In this document: one piece after another, positions 33,150 through 41,692 of the stretch
How positions within the stretch are numbered: position 1 is the stretch's first letter
How the letters are laid out: every line of letters starts with the position of its first letter
NCBI GenBank assembly: GCA_900550565.1
Contig: URSG01000007.1
Coordinates: 1 to 44,578, forward strand
Reading direction: 5' to 3'
Length of the DNA: 44,578 bases
Origin: an uncultured Rickettsiales bacterium
Lineage (GTDB): Bacteria > Pseudomonadota > Alphaproteobacteria > Rs-D84
The notes under the pieces: generated by a model
The model's database searches: none
Seen by the model: only the letters and a program-made list of their open reading frames with translations
What the model was told of the DNA's origin: nothing
Made by a program: the position numbers and the translations under genes

Positions 33150-35126
33150 TTACTTTAACGGCGCAAAGCACTCGCCCGTGGTTTCCGAACAGCAACCTGT
33201 CTGGCCACCACCTAAATCCGAATAAACTTCGCCAGCGCAGCAACCGTATTTGTCTGGTTCTGTGCCATCGTCACAGGTCACCCCACCAGATGCTGTCGTA
33301 TCATCGTCCGACGTATTTTGATACGTCGTCGCTGTTGTTGTTATTTCAGTATCATACGACGGGGACGCAACAAACATTTTTTCCTGTTGCGACACGTTAT
33401 ACGCAGGTTTTGACGCAATAATTTCTTCTTCGCTGATTACTTTCTTGGGTTCTGGTTCAACAACCACCGGTTCGGGTTCTGGTTCTTGAACAACAGGTTC
33501 CGGTTCTGGTTCTGGCACGACCGCCACAGGTTCGGGTTCTGGCTCAGGCTCTGGTGCGACCGCCACAGGTTCTGGTTCAACCTCGGCCGGGGTTTCTTCT
33601 GCAACTGTCACAGGTTCCGTTTCAATGAACGGCGAATCTTCCACCACGTTGGTTGTTTTTTCAACCGTCTGGACCGGGGCAGTTGTTTCCAGTTCTGGCA
33701 CACTGTCGCCATTGCGTTTCTGATACAGCCACAGTGTGAATATGGCCAATACAATCAGAACAATCAACATCAGATAATACACCTTGGACGGTTTTTGACG
33801 TGTTGTATCACCGCCAACTGGCGCAACATTGCCCGAAATCGGCGACACAGGACGACCACCACCTGACACAGGTGCAACCGGCGCAACCGGTGCGACTGGC
33901 TCAGGGCGTGATTCTGGCGTTGCCATTGGTGTGGCCTGTTGCGTTGGTGTCAAACTGTCCAAAACGGGCGCACTGGGGGCCGGCGGAATATTTGAAACCG
34001 GCGCATAGTTGTTATTCGCATCTTCATCGTGCAACGACACAGGTGGCACAAACGACATTGGCGACCCGGTCTGGGGCGCAGATGTATATTCTGGAATCGG
34101 CGATGGCGCGCTGGGGGCCGGTGTATTTGGCACTGCGGCCGATGACGGCGTATCAAATTCTATGGGTTTGAACGCGATTTCTTCGTCCAGTATTTCTGGG
34201 TCTTTGTCAAATAAAGGTTTTACTTCTTCGTCGGCCATCTCTTTTGCCTTTGGTTCATTTGTTGATTGTTTTATTACAATTTCTGTATTTTGTTCTGGTT
34301 GCACCAGGGGCAGGGGCGCATCCGCCACCGGCACAGGTACATTTTCGTTTTCGTGGACGGGAACAATCGCCATTGCGTTTTCAGACGCCACTGTATTCGC
34401 AGGAATTGTTGTCGTCACCGCCCCAGATTTTTCCCCGGGCGCACTGTCCAATATTTCACGCGCCAGGCGTGCGTCTTCTTCGGCCACTAACAGGCGTCGC
34501 CGGGCATTGGCCAGGCGTCGCCGCGCACGGCGTATTTTTTCGTTGGTGGCATCTATCTGTGATTCGCTGCGCAAAATCTTGGACGCAGATTGTTTTGTTG
34601 GTTCGCGCCCAATAGATTTCTTTTGCTGGGACAATTTGGCCCGCAGTTCACGCAAGCGCACCTGTAATTCAGCGACGCTGTCGTTTGTCCGTGCGATTGT
34701 TTCGCGCGCCGTATCCGCCGCCGCATTTGCCGCATCCAGACGTTCACGCGCATTGCGCTGGACTGCGACATGACGAAAATTCACCAACATCCGCAACGCC
34801 GACGCAATATCCGCCCCATCGTCATACGCACGTATCAGACCGTCATACGCAGACAGTGCGTGATATTCCACGTCCAGTTTTTGGTATTTATTATCCTTTT
34901 TGGGACGCACGGTTTCCAAATCCACGTTCCAATCGTTTGCCAATACGTCGTCCCACTTGCGTCCATCGGGCGCATCAATTACCAATAAAACATTAGGCTT
35001 GTCCGCGGCAACCGTGTAATCCAGCACAAACACCAAACGTCCTGTGTCATCATAGTATGCCCGCAGGTCATTTCCGGCAATTTCATACTGCCGCATTGTT
35101 AAAAGATTTTCTCTCTCGTTTGGCAT
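33150..35126 (-). CDS. Single-pass envelope protein: coiled coil, TM, Pro-Glu repeats, Cys-rich tip
   Basis: 658 residues, start at 35126 after a GGGGGA site. Layout: N-terminal globular domain (1-118) with no signal peptide; long coiled coil rich in Arg/Glu/Ala (about 120-228, e.g. RRARRRLANARRRLLVAEED); Pro/Ala/Ser-rich disordered part (230-445) with APVAPVAPV; one membrane helix (449-468, YYLMLIVLIVLAIFTLWLY); Pro-Glu/Val tandem repeats (about 505-565, PEPEPEPEPV); and a C-terminal Cys-rich module (about 618-658) with GCCAGEVYSD and CCSETTGECF. The N-terminal part is thus cytoplasmic and the repeat/Cys part periplasmic. The stiff PE spacer resembles TonB/TolA-type envelope-spanning linkers. 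It follows gcrA (35154) after 28 nt, so probably shares its transcript. Function unknown. Confidence 0.85.
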   Translation of the reverse strand: MPNERENLLTMRQYEIAGNDLRAYYDDTGRLVFVLDYTVAADKPNVLLVIDAPDGRKWDDVLANDWNVDLETVRPKKDNKYQKLDVEYHALSAYDGLIRAYDDGADIASALRMLVNFRHVAVQRNARERLDAANAAADTARETIARTNDSVAELQVRLRELRAKLSQQKKSIGREPTKQSASKILRSESQIDATNEKIRRARRRLANARRRLLVAEEDARLAREILDSAPGEKSGAVTTTIPANTVASENAMAIVPVHENENVPVPVADAPLPLVQPEQNTEIVIKQSTNEPKAKEMADEEVKPLFDKDPEILDEEIAFKPIEFDTPSSAAVPNTPAPSAPSPIPEYTSAPQTGSPMSFVPPVSLHDEDANNNYAPVSNIPPAPSAPVLDSLTPTQQATPMATPESRPEPVAPVAPVAPVSGGGRPVSPISGNVAPVGGDTTRQKPSKVYYLMLIVLIVLAIFTLWLYQKRNGDSVPELETTAPVQTVEKTTNVVEDSPFIETEPVTVAEETPAEVEPEPVAVAPEPEPEPEPVAVVPEPEPEPVVQEPEPEPVVVEPEPKKVISEEEIIASKPAYNVSQQEKMFVASPSYDTEITTTATTYQNTSDDDTTASGGVTCDDGTEPDKYGCCAGEVYSDLGGGQTGCCSETTGECFAPLK

Positions 35127-35153
35127 TTACGCATTTCCCCCACAATCTGGAAA

Positions 35154-35771
35154 TTATTTTTTCTTTGGCGGTGTAAATTGATATGCCTGTTTACAGTGTT
35201 CATAGCAATATGGTTTTCCAACGAACACCGTTTCACCACAAAAATGAAAGTTTTCAGAATCCGGATCGCCGATTGGCCAACGACACTGATTTGGTTTCAA
35301 ATTTGCCATTTCCAACGAATGTTGAATTATCCGCTGGTGCATTGCCAGTGTTTTACTGCTGCTGGTCTTGGACTTGCTGGCCTGGGCCGGTGTTGCCGTA
35401 ACAGGTGTTTTTTTCGCAGGCGTCGCCGTTGCCTTTTTCGGGGCGGTGGTCCCGGCCTTTTTAGTTGCACCGGTTTTTGTTGGCGTCACCGTCTTTTTGG
35501 GTGTCGCAACAGGTTTCTTTGGCGCAACCTTTTTAGCAGGCGTCGCAGCCTTGGCCACCGATGTTGTTTTTTTGGTTGTCGCCGCCTTGGCCACCGGCGC
35601 AGATGCGACACTGGTACCACCGGCCTTGGAATTCCAGCCCAAACGGTTTAATTTACCAACAACTGCATTTTTACTAAGCCCCAGGCGTTTGCCAATTTCA
35701 GACGTGGACAAACCCTTGCCCATCAGGCCCTTTAATTTTTTCAGTGTTGCGTTATCCCAACCTTTGCTCAT
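35154..35771 (-). CDS. gcrA: GcrA-family cell-cycle regulator with Ala/Lys linker
   Basis: 205 residues (Caulobacter GcrA 173). N-terminal helix-turn-helix (about 1-48: GWDNATLKKLKGLMGKGLST, SEIGKRLGLSKNAVVGKLNR) binds DNA. The C-terminal sigma-70-interaction domain is marked by NQCRWPIGDPDSENFHFCG and GKPYCYEHCKQAYQF, with the conserved C-x-WP-I-G-D-P core. Between them lies a roughly 100-residue linker almost entirely of A, K, T, P and V, like a histone H1 tail. GcrA normally activates promoters with CcrM-methylated GAnTC sites. The HTH and C-terminal signatures place it firmly in the family. Ribosome site AAGGATT. Confidence 0.93.
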   Translation of the reverse strand: MSKGWDNATLKKLKGLMGKGLSTSEIGKRLGLSKNAVVGKLNRLGWNSKAGGTSVASAPVAKAATTKKTTSVAKAATPAKKVAPKKPVATPKKTVTPTKTGATKKAGTTAPKKATATPAKKTPVTATPAQASKSKTSSSKTLAMHQRIIQHSLEMANLKPNQCRWPIGDPDSENFHFCGETVFVGKPYCYEHCKQAYQFTPPKKK

Positions 35772-35801
35772 TTTATATCAATCCTTGTTATACTTTTATG
35801 A

Positions 35802-35811
35802 TATAATTCTA
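35802..35811. promoter_or_regulatory. Overlapping divergent -10 boxes, gcrA and prepilin peptidase
   Basis: Plus strand TATAAT (35802-35807) and minus strand TAGAAT (35811-35806) overlap by two bases. The minus -35 would be TTGCCT with an 18-nt spacer; the plus -35 is poor. The two units are probably mutually exclusive. Confidence 0.45.
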
Positions 35812-35846
35812 TCACAGTTCCGAATCGAAAGGCAAGGGGGAAAAAT

Positions 35847-36320
35847 ATGTTTGGGCAAATCTTTTTCATTATTTTATTGGCAATCGCATTGTGGTGCGCG
35901 TGGCAAATATCTGTGGCCGATTTACGCCGTCGGATAATCCCAGACGCGTATTTGTGGCCACTGTTGTTGATTGGTGGGGTGATTGTGACCTGGTCACCGT
36001 TTTGGCCGATTGGACCGTATATGGCCACCGCCGGGGCGGCGTTTGGGTATGGATTGGCCGCAATCGTCGGATTTATATTTGACTGGGTGCGTCGTCGCAA
36101 GAATCCCGACGCAGACACCCCGATTGGTATGGGCGACATAAAACTGATTGCCACCGGTGGTTTGTGGCTGGGCGCCCAGGGATTAGGCTTGGCATTGATA
36201 TTTGCGTGCATTGGTGGCGCGATTTGGGCCCGTGCAAAGCATAAACGCTATATCCCATTTGCACCGTTCTTTATTGGTGGGGCAATTTTGGCTTTAATCA
36301 TAACTGCTTTTTTGATATAA
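35847..36320 (+). CDS. Stand-alone A24 prepilin peptidase (CpaA/TadV-like)
   Basis: 157 residues, all membrane: about five or six helices. The two catalytic aspartates of A24 peptidases are present: Asp25 in the SVADLRRRIIPD segment (R-x-IP pattern) and the GMGDIKL motif (GxGD). The N-methyltransferase domain of PilD is absent, as in the TadV/CpaA type. A24 enzymes cleave type IV pilin or Flp leader peptides, but no pilin gene or assembly gene is visible nearby. AAGGGGGAAA gives a strong ribosome site. It is divergent from gcrA, and the next operon's promoter (36293-36321) overlaps its last codons. Confidence 0.88.
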   Translation: MFGQIFFIILLAIALWCAWQISVADLRRRIIPDAYLWPLLLIGGVIVTWSPFWPIGPYMATAGAAFGYGLAAIVGFIFDWVRRRKNPDADTPIGMGDIKLIATGGLWLGAQGLGLALIFACIGGAIWARAKHKRYIPFAPFFIGGAILALIITAFLI

Positions 36321-36321
36321 T
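36293..36321 (+). promoter_or_regulatory. Promoter of the four-gene exported operon
   Basis: TTTAAT (36293-36298), 17-nt spacer, perfect TATAAT (36316-36321), overlapping the stop codon of the peptidase gene. Confidence 0.55.
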
Positions 36322-36346
36322 AATCTTAATACAAGGGGATTATTAA

Positions 36347-37228
36347 ATGAGAATGTATTTAACCGCTGCTTTCTGCTGTATGATTACACTTGGTGCCGGG
36401 GCGGCAACACAATATACAAATTCTGCGCCAAAGCCTTTGTCATCCCAGGGGCTGATTCAGAACGTTCAAAATTATTCTTCTAATCCGTTTTGGTCCCCAG
36501 ACAGTCCGTATAACCAACGGATGCCACAACCCGTATATGTCCAGGGGCTTGACGTGTCCACGGGCGACTGTCAACGGGTTGTATCGGCGTTGGTTGCGTC
36601 ATACTGTGCCACGAACAACAACTGTTTGGATATTCAACTGGACGACGCACGTCCAGCACTGACCGTTCAGTTGGCCAATATTTCTGGTCATAACTATGTG
36701 ACACCGTGCGCTGGGTTTATTGATTCTGAATTCAAAACATATCGTGATAATCATATAACGGCCGCCCCCCAGGAAAATCGTGTGGTTGCATTTCCGACGG
36801 CGTCCCAGCCTGTCACAACCAATGACGCCCCCCAGATACAAATGCAAAATCCATACACAATAACGGCACCAGACTGGCTGATTGAAATGAAGGAACGCGA
36901 ACAAGAATTAAAAAAATTTCAATCACAAAACAGCAATGGCTCAGACAAAGTGTCCAAGGCGGATTTTCCAACAACTATTGCTGACGTTTCATTTATAGAC
37001 CGTATGGAAAACGCCACGGCTGGATACAAACCGTTCAAGGACGCGTCTGCATATCAACAGTTAAAACTTGAATCCGAAGAAACATATCTGGAACGGATGC
37101 GGCAACGCAAAGAAATGCTGGCCCAATTACAGGCCGCCGCGGCCGAGGCGCAAACAACAATTACACCTGAACAAAAGCAACAAATTATCGCAAAAATATC
37201 CGAGGCGTTAAAGGCCGCGCAGAAATGA
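36347..37228 (+). CDS. Exported protein with shared 'DRMENATAGY' module (operon gene 1)
   Basis: 293 residues. Signal peptide MRMYLTAAFCCMITLGAGA-AT. The N-terminal half (about 30-150) is polar with cysteines at DCQRVV, SYCATNNNCLD and VTPCAGF. After a helix rich in E/K (about 175-200) comes the module FPTTIADVSFIDRMENATAG (207-226), continuing YKPF-KDASAY-QL-LE-E. Its close match occurs at residues 28-70 of the muramidase at the end of this operon. The C-terminus is a Gln/Ala-rich coiled coil (about 245-293). AAGGGGA lies before the ATG and the stop overlaps the next ATG (ATGA). Not recognised; exported and probably periplasmic. Confidence 0.87.
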   Translation: MRMYLTAAFCCMITLGAGAATQYTNSAPKPLSSQGLIQNVQNYSSNPFWSPDSPYNQRMPQPVYVQGLDVSTGDCQRVVSALVASYCATNNNCLDIQLDDARPALTVQLANISGHNYVTPCAGFIDSEFKTYRDNHITAAPQENRVVAFPTASQPVTTNDAPQIQMQNPYTITAPDWLIEMKEREQELKKFQSQNSNGSDKVSKADFPTTIADVSFIDRMENATAGYKPFKDASAYQQLKLESEETYLERMRQRKEMLAQLQAAAAEAQTTITPEQKQQIIAKISEALKAAQK

Positions 37229-38790
37229 ATTTGCTGAAAAAATTTTTTTCGGTTTTAGTATTTTCCGTGTTTCTATGCACGGGCGTTCGCGCAGATGACG
37301 TATCTGCGGATTGCAAACAATACACCGATTGCGACGCATTAGCCGCCTGTGAATTATATACCGAGGTTGAACGTGCGCTGAGTGGTATGAACACCGACTA
37401 TAACGGGGCAGTTGCGCGCGCCGCGAAAAGTCTGCCGAATTGTGCAAACTATCCCGACAAATTTAAAAACAATATTGACGTCACGGTGTCAGACACGCCC
37501 CAGGTTCGTTTGACGATTGATTGGTCTGTGGTTCGCCAACGTATGAACGAAACACAATCTGGCGACACGACGAATTCTGGCGACACAGCAAGTGCCGATA
37601 CCCAGCCCGTTGCGACAACCGCCCAATCGGCCGATGCAGAATTGATAAACCATATCGTGAACCAGGTTTTTGGCCCAGATAACAAGGCCCAAGAAGCGTT
37701 CTTTACCGCCTTGGCCAAGGCGTACATTGCCGCAAACAAGGCCGACCAAACCGCCCGATTAAACGATGCATTTGTCATTGATTTCTTGGGCAAGGGCAAC
37801 AATCTTGATAAATATAAATCCGGATTGATTGGTTTAACCGGCACCGATAAAGATACCCAGTTGGGCATTGACGTCACCTGGGACGATGTTTTGATTGCAA
37901 TATCCAACGTCTTGGACACTGCGACGGCACCGCGTGGCGCATTGGTATGCGAAAACAATCGTTCATGGCAAATGGGCATTGATTTGGTTGGTTGGGCGGC
38001 GACAATCGTTGCAGCGGTCTTGACCATTTATTCTGGGGGCGCAGGTGGCGTTGCTGTTGCGTCGGGACGCGCTGCGGTTGGGGCTGGTCTGCGCGCCGCG
38101 GCCAAGGGCATTGCAAAATTCGGTGGCAAGGCAACTGCAAAACAAGTGGCAAAAAAGGGTTCCAAACAACTGGCACGGTCGGCCATAAAACTGGGATTAA
38201 AAAAGGATATGCGTGGTTGGGCAAAATACAAAGGCAAAGGCGTATTAAAAACCGGCGTAAAAAAATATGTCAAGGCCGTTGGCGCAAATTTAAAAACAAA
38301 ACGTGCCATACTGGCCAATGCAGGGGCGGCGGTATATTTGATTGGGGGTGCCGCCGTTGCCAATAATACAACCGCCGGAGCAATTTACGGATTGGTGGAA
38401 AGCGAACTGAGCAAAGATTACGTAAATTGCCGGGGCCTGGACCACAAAGAAGGTTGCTATACCGTTTGCGGCGACGGCAAGGGAACAGACGATTTAAACA
38501 CCAAAGCATTAAAACCAGTTCTGGGGAAAACATATTGCGTAAATGAAAAAGACTATGCGTTATACGAAATAACGTCCAGTGGCGGACGCGGCAAGCCATT
38601 ACGTATGACCCAGGCACAATGGAAAACAATCAAACAGAAAATCAGTTCTTCGGTCAAAGACCGGGGCAACTGCGACTACAACGAAGACGATATTGATATG
38701 TATGTCGGATTCTTTATGCACGATCCTGATACACTGGAAGCGTCTGACCAGACCCTGATTATAGAGGATATTATACGACTGGATGATTAA
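37225..38790 (+). CDS. Exported protein with hydrophobic and Lys-rich central region (operon gene 2)
   Basis: 521 residues. Signal peptide MNLLKKFFSVLVFSVFLCTG-VRA. Mature N-terminus Cys-rich (DCKQYTDCDALAAC), then a Thr/Asp/Ser linker and a globular part. From about residue 252 a hydrophobic Gly/Ala stretch (GWAATIVAAVLTIYSGGAGG) is followed by a long Lys/Gly-rich amphipathic segment (about 280-365, with KGIAKFGGKATAKQVAKKG). A second hydrophobic helix follows (AAVYLIGGAAVANNTTAGA). The final part is Cys-rich (DYVNCRGLDHKEGCYTVCGD) and acidic at the end. The hydrophobic-basic-hydrophobic layout would suit insertion into a membrane. It overlaps gene 1 (ATGA) and gene 3 by 8 bp. No family assigned. 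Confidence 0.88.
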   Translation: MNLLKKFFSVLVFSVFLCTGVRADDVSADCKQYTDCDALAACELYTEVERALSGMNTDYNGAVARAAKSLPNCANYPDKFKNNIDVTVSDTPQVRLTIDWSVVRQRMNETQSGDTTNSGDTASADTQPVATTAQSADAELINHIVNQVFGPDNKAQEAFFTALAKAYIAANKADQTARLNDAFVIDFLGKGNNLDKYKSGLIGLTGTDKDTQLGIDVTWDDVLIAISNVLDTATAPRGALVCENNRSWQMGIDLVGWAATIVAAVLTIYSGGAGGVAVASGRAAVGAGLRAAAKGIAKFGGKATAKQVAKKGSKQLARSAIKLGLKKDMRGWAKYKGKGVLKTGVKKYVKAVGANLKTKRAILANAGAAVYLIGGAAVANNTTAGAIYGLVESELSKDYVNCRGLDHKEGCYTVCGDGKGTDDLNTKALKPVLGKTYCVNEKDYALYEITSSGGRGKPLRMTQAQWKTIKQKISSSVKDRGNCDYNEDDIDMYVGFFMHDPDTLEASDQTLIIEDIIRLDD

Positions 38791-40510
38791 AATTCTGTAT
38801 GCGATTTTATGTGTTTTTTACATCAGCGTTGCAAATGCGGCGGCGATTGATGTGCCAACGGCGCAAATTGACACACCTGATTTTGTTTCAGCCGACGACA
38901 TCTTGAACCGCACCCCTGATGACACAAAATGTGCGACCGCGGCACTGGCAAACGCATTGGCGCAAACCGCAAACAGTGTATCTGAATCAGATTCCGAACA
39001 GGTTATTCAACAGTGGATTCATTCAACGTTTTCATCGGCCGACGTTTTAACAACGGTGCTGGCGTGTCCAGAAATCGCGGGGGCAGATGACGCGGAATCA
39101 ATAAAGTTTTTGCCAATTAAATACACGTTCCCTGGGGGTCGCGAAATTGTTATAAACTATGAAACCCAGCCCAAGATTTTGAAACAACGTCTGTTGCTGG
39201 CAACCAAACGTGGTCTGAACAACACAGACCCCAGCCCACGCATTGACGACAGTTCTGTTTGGACAAACATTGACCCGGCATGGTATGCAATAATGGTTGT
39301 GCAACATGGCGCATTGGACGAATTTGCCGCCCGTGGTAAAAACCACACGATTTCATTGCAGTACATCAATGATAATATTGATGACCTGTATCCGAAAAAC
39401 GGTGCCTGTACCAGTCGCAGCGCACTGGCAAACGATTATGATTTCATAAACATTGCTATGCATAACACGGTTGGATTGGGTGACGACGATACAAACGATT
39501 ACTATGTTGCCGGCGACATAAACCTGCAATGGATTTCATATTTGGAAATTGCACTGGATGTTGTAATCACCGTTATAACATTGGGCAGTGGGACCGTTGT
39601 TCTGGGCGCAACCAAGGCCGCCCGTGCATCGCGCGCGTTAAAGGGACTCGGCACAACAATTAAAACATTATCTAAAACAGAAAAGGTTCGTGACTATGTT
39701 CGCATCTCTCAGCGATACACACGCGCCGCCGAAGAATTAAAGAAAATTGACCGCGCCAAAGACGCCGCTGCATACGAACGCAAATCGGCCGAAATAAAAC
39801 GCCTGGGCGAAAATATGCGCACAATGGAACAAACCGAAGAAGATGTAAAAAAATATAAAAAGGCCACCAAGAGTTTTTCAGAAATCAACAAATACCGTCG
39901 TAATTTACGCAGTCTGCGCACACCACAACGCGGCAACATTATCGCACGTGGCTGGCGTGCATTACGTGCGGCAAACACTGGAAACAAAACACTGTCGCGT
40001 GGCGCACGCATCGCACGCAGCAGCAGTACATCAGGTCGGATTCGCGATTGGCTGTTTAATTCAACAATGCGCAATATGGGAATGCTGGCCAAGGTAGAGG
40101 CCGCAGGCGGTCTGTTATACGGCGCACTAAAATTTGCCGGCGATATGTATGACTGGACCGAAACCAGCACTGGCGAATTTACAAACAATGTTGATTTTGC
40201 ACCACTGTTATTATTGTCGGCCGACGATTTACAGGGGCAAGAAAACGTTGTAAATTATGGTATGTGGCTGATGTGGCTGGGCGACAGCATCAGTGCCGCA
40301 GACGACGACGCCGCGTATTTACAGGCAATGGATACCGCAACAAAATTTCACCAAGACCTGTCTGAACTCCAAGACGAAAAAAACGAATACCCGTGCGACA
40401 TAGATATTTATGTTGTCCGTCCAATTATGCAAAATCCAGGAACAGAAAACGCCGCGATATATTATCTGATAATGAACGACGAACCGTGGACAACACACCA
40501 AGACAAATAA
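38783..40510 (+). CDS. Exported protein with hydrophobic and basic central region (operon gene 3)
   Basis: 575 residues, signal peptide MIKILYAILCVFYISVANA-AA. N-terminal domain (about 20-240) with conserved-looking Cys and a YPKNGACTSRSAL motif. A hydrophobic helix (about 260-280, EIALDVVITVITLGSGTVVL) is followed by a long Arg/Lys-rich helical segment (about 285-430) with RAKDAAAYERKSAEIKRLGE. A second hydrophobic helix region lies near residue 440-460 (GGLLYGALKFAGDMY), then an acidic C-terminus. The plan resembles gene 2 (hydrophobic, basic helical, hydrophobic), though I see no close sequence match. It overlaps gene 2 by 8 bp and gene 4 by 1 bp (TAATG). Confidence 0.87.
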   Translation: MIKILYAILCVFYISVANAAAIDVPTAQIDTPDFVSADDILNRTPDDTKCATAALANALAQTANSVSESDSEQVIQQWIHSTFSSADVLTTVLACPEIAGADDAESIKFLPIKYTFPGGREIVINYETQPKILKQRLLLATKRGLNNTDPSPRIDDSSVWTNIDPAWYAIMVVQHGALDEFAARGKNHTISLQYINDNIDDLYPKNGACTSRSALANDYDFINIAMHNTVGLGDDDTNDYYVAGDINLQWISYLEIALDVVITVITLGSGTVVLGATKAARASRALKGLGTTIKTLSKTEKVRDYVRISQRYTRAAEELKKIDRAKDAAAYERKSAEIKRLGENMRTMEQTEEDVKKYKKATKSFSEINKYRRNLRSLRTPQRGNIIARGWRALRAANTGNKTLSRGARIARSSSTSGRIRDWLFNSTMRNMGMLAKVEAAGGLLYGALKFAGDMYDWTETSTGEFTNNVDFAPLLLLSADDLQGQENVVNYGMWLMWLGDSISAADDDAAYLQAMDTATKFHQDLSELQDEKNEYPCDIDIYVVRPIMQNPGTENAAIYYLIMNDEPWTTHQDK

Positions 40511-41622
40511 TGACTAAACTGATTACAATTTTAACCACCGTTTTATTTTCCGCACCCGCATTTGGGGCCAGTTTGCTGACTGGCGAATCTTTTCCAAAAA
40601 CCATTGCGGATACAAGTTTCGTTGACCGTATGGAAAACGCGACCGCCGGATATGAACCGTATGGCGATGCGTCTGCATACGACCCATTGTCACTAGAGGC
40701 CGAAGCAAAAGAATACGAACGTCAAATGAACCGTTTGCAGGCCATCGCAGACCGCGACGCCCAAACAATGTCACCGACGGCATACTGCAATAAATATCCA
40801 ACCGACAGCGAACGCTGTCCACAAAATTCATCAACGTTTCAAAATACTGAAAACATTGGGAACGCCCCACAACCAACAACCGTGGCACAAACCACAAACA
40901 CAACTGGTGCGCAACAAACAACGCAACCGACAACAACGGCCCAAACAACCACCGCCGAAAAACCCCAGCCAACAGTAAATCTGGCCCAGCAAAAACCGAC
41001 CCCAACTGGGGCCAAATACAACAACCGTTTGCACGGATATAAATGCACACCACCAGAACGCAGTAATTATTGGTCAAACAAAATTTATACTTCTGGGAAA
41101 TACGAGTCCATTGATTCGGCGTTTGAAAAAGGAATGATTACAATTTTCCGCAAAGAGGGCGGTTGTGGCAAAATTCCTGGCGACAGGGGCGGATATACCT
41201 GTTATGGCATTTCGTCGGTAGCCAACCCTGACGTAAATATGAAAACTTTGACCCGTGCCAAGGCCCAGGATATTGCATACGGCCGCTATTACACAGATTA
41301 CCACCTGGAAAAACTGCCTGATTCTGTGCGTGGCGACGTTTTACAGGCCTGTTGGGGCAGTGGTGCGGAAACAGGCATAAATCTTTTTCGTGGAATGTTT
41401 AAATTGAGAAAGAACGGTCGCGTTGACGCCGATTTAATCGCCGCCGCCGAAAATTACCAGGGCGATTTGCATAATGATTTCTTGGACGTTCTGCAAAATT
41501 TTTACGTCACTGTTTCTAAACGTGGCCAGAATCGTAAATTCTTGAAATCCTGGATGGAAGGCGTCCGTCTGTTTCGCGAGAACGGCTGTTTTGTTGAACC
41601 CAAAAATCCACTGCATAGATAA
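40510..41622 (+). CDS. Exported GH108-type muramidase with shared module (operon gene 4)
   Basis: 370 residues from ATG at 40510 (the frame extends to 40393, but the signal peptide MTKLITILTTVLFSAPAFGA starts here and TAATG couples it to gene 3). After the signal peptide comes FPKTIADTSFVDRMENATAG (28-47), continuing YEPYGDASAYDPL-LE-E, the module also found in gene 1. A Thr/Gln/Pro-rich linker (about 112-165) follows. The catalytic domain (about 185-365) matches the GH108 lysozyme type: Glu216 in TIFRKEGGCGK, the GDRGGYTCYGISS segment and the YYTDYHLEKLPD block. It probably cleaves peptidoglycan glycan strands. Its last residues carry a Cys (NGCFVEP). Confidence 0.9.
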   Translation: MTKLITILTTVLFSAPAFGASLLTGESFPKTIADTSFVDRMENATAGYEPYGDASAYDPLSLEAEAKEYERQMNRLQAIADRDAQTMSPTAYCNKYPTDSERCPQNSSTFQNTENIGNAPQPTTVAQTTNTTGAQQTTQPTTTAQTTTAEKPQPTVNLAQQKPTPTGAKYNNRLHGYKCTPPERSNYWSNKIYTSGKYESIDSAFEKGMITIFRKEGGCGKIPGDRGGYTCYGISSVANPDVNMKTLTRAKAQDIAYGRYYTDYHLEKLPDSVRGDVLQACWGSGAETGINLFRGMFKLRKNGRVDADLIAAAENYQGDLHNDFLDVLQNFYVTVSKRGQNRKFLKSWMEGVRLFRENGCFVEPKNPLHR

Positions 41623-41629
41623 ATTCCCA

Positions 41630-41658
41630 TTGTGTTTTTATTCGTGAACACTTATAAT
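41630..41658 (+). promoter_or_regulatory. Promoter of the 105-aa exported protein
   Basis: TTGTGT (41630-41635), 17-nt spacer, perfect TATAAT (41653-41658). Confidence 0.6.
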
Positions 41659-41692
41659 ACACATATACATAACAGGCCAGGGGGAACACAAT

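Noticed and set aside
33420..33600. Tandem repeat or CRISPR-like array in the Pro-Glu coding segment
   Set aside because: The repetition is codon-level (Pro-Glu-Pro-Val) inside an intact gene, with no constant repeats or spacers. No CRISPR array was seen in the window.
40393..40510. Longer N-terminus for the muramidase gene
   Set aside because: The extra 39 residues overlap the previous gene and hide a perfect signal peptide beginning at 40510, which is coupled by TAATG.
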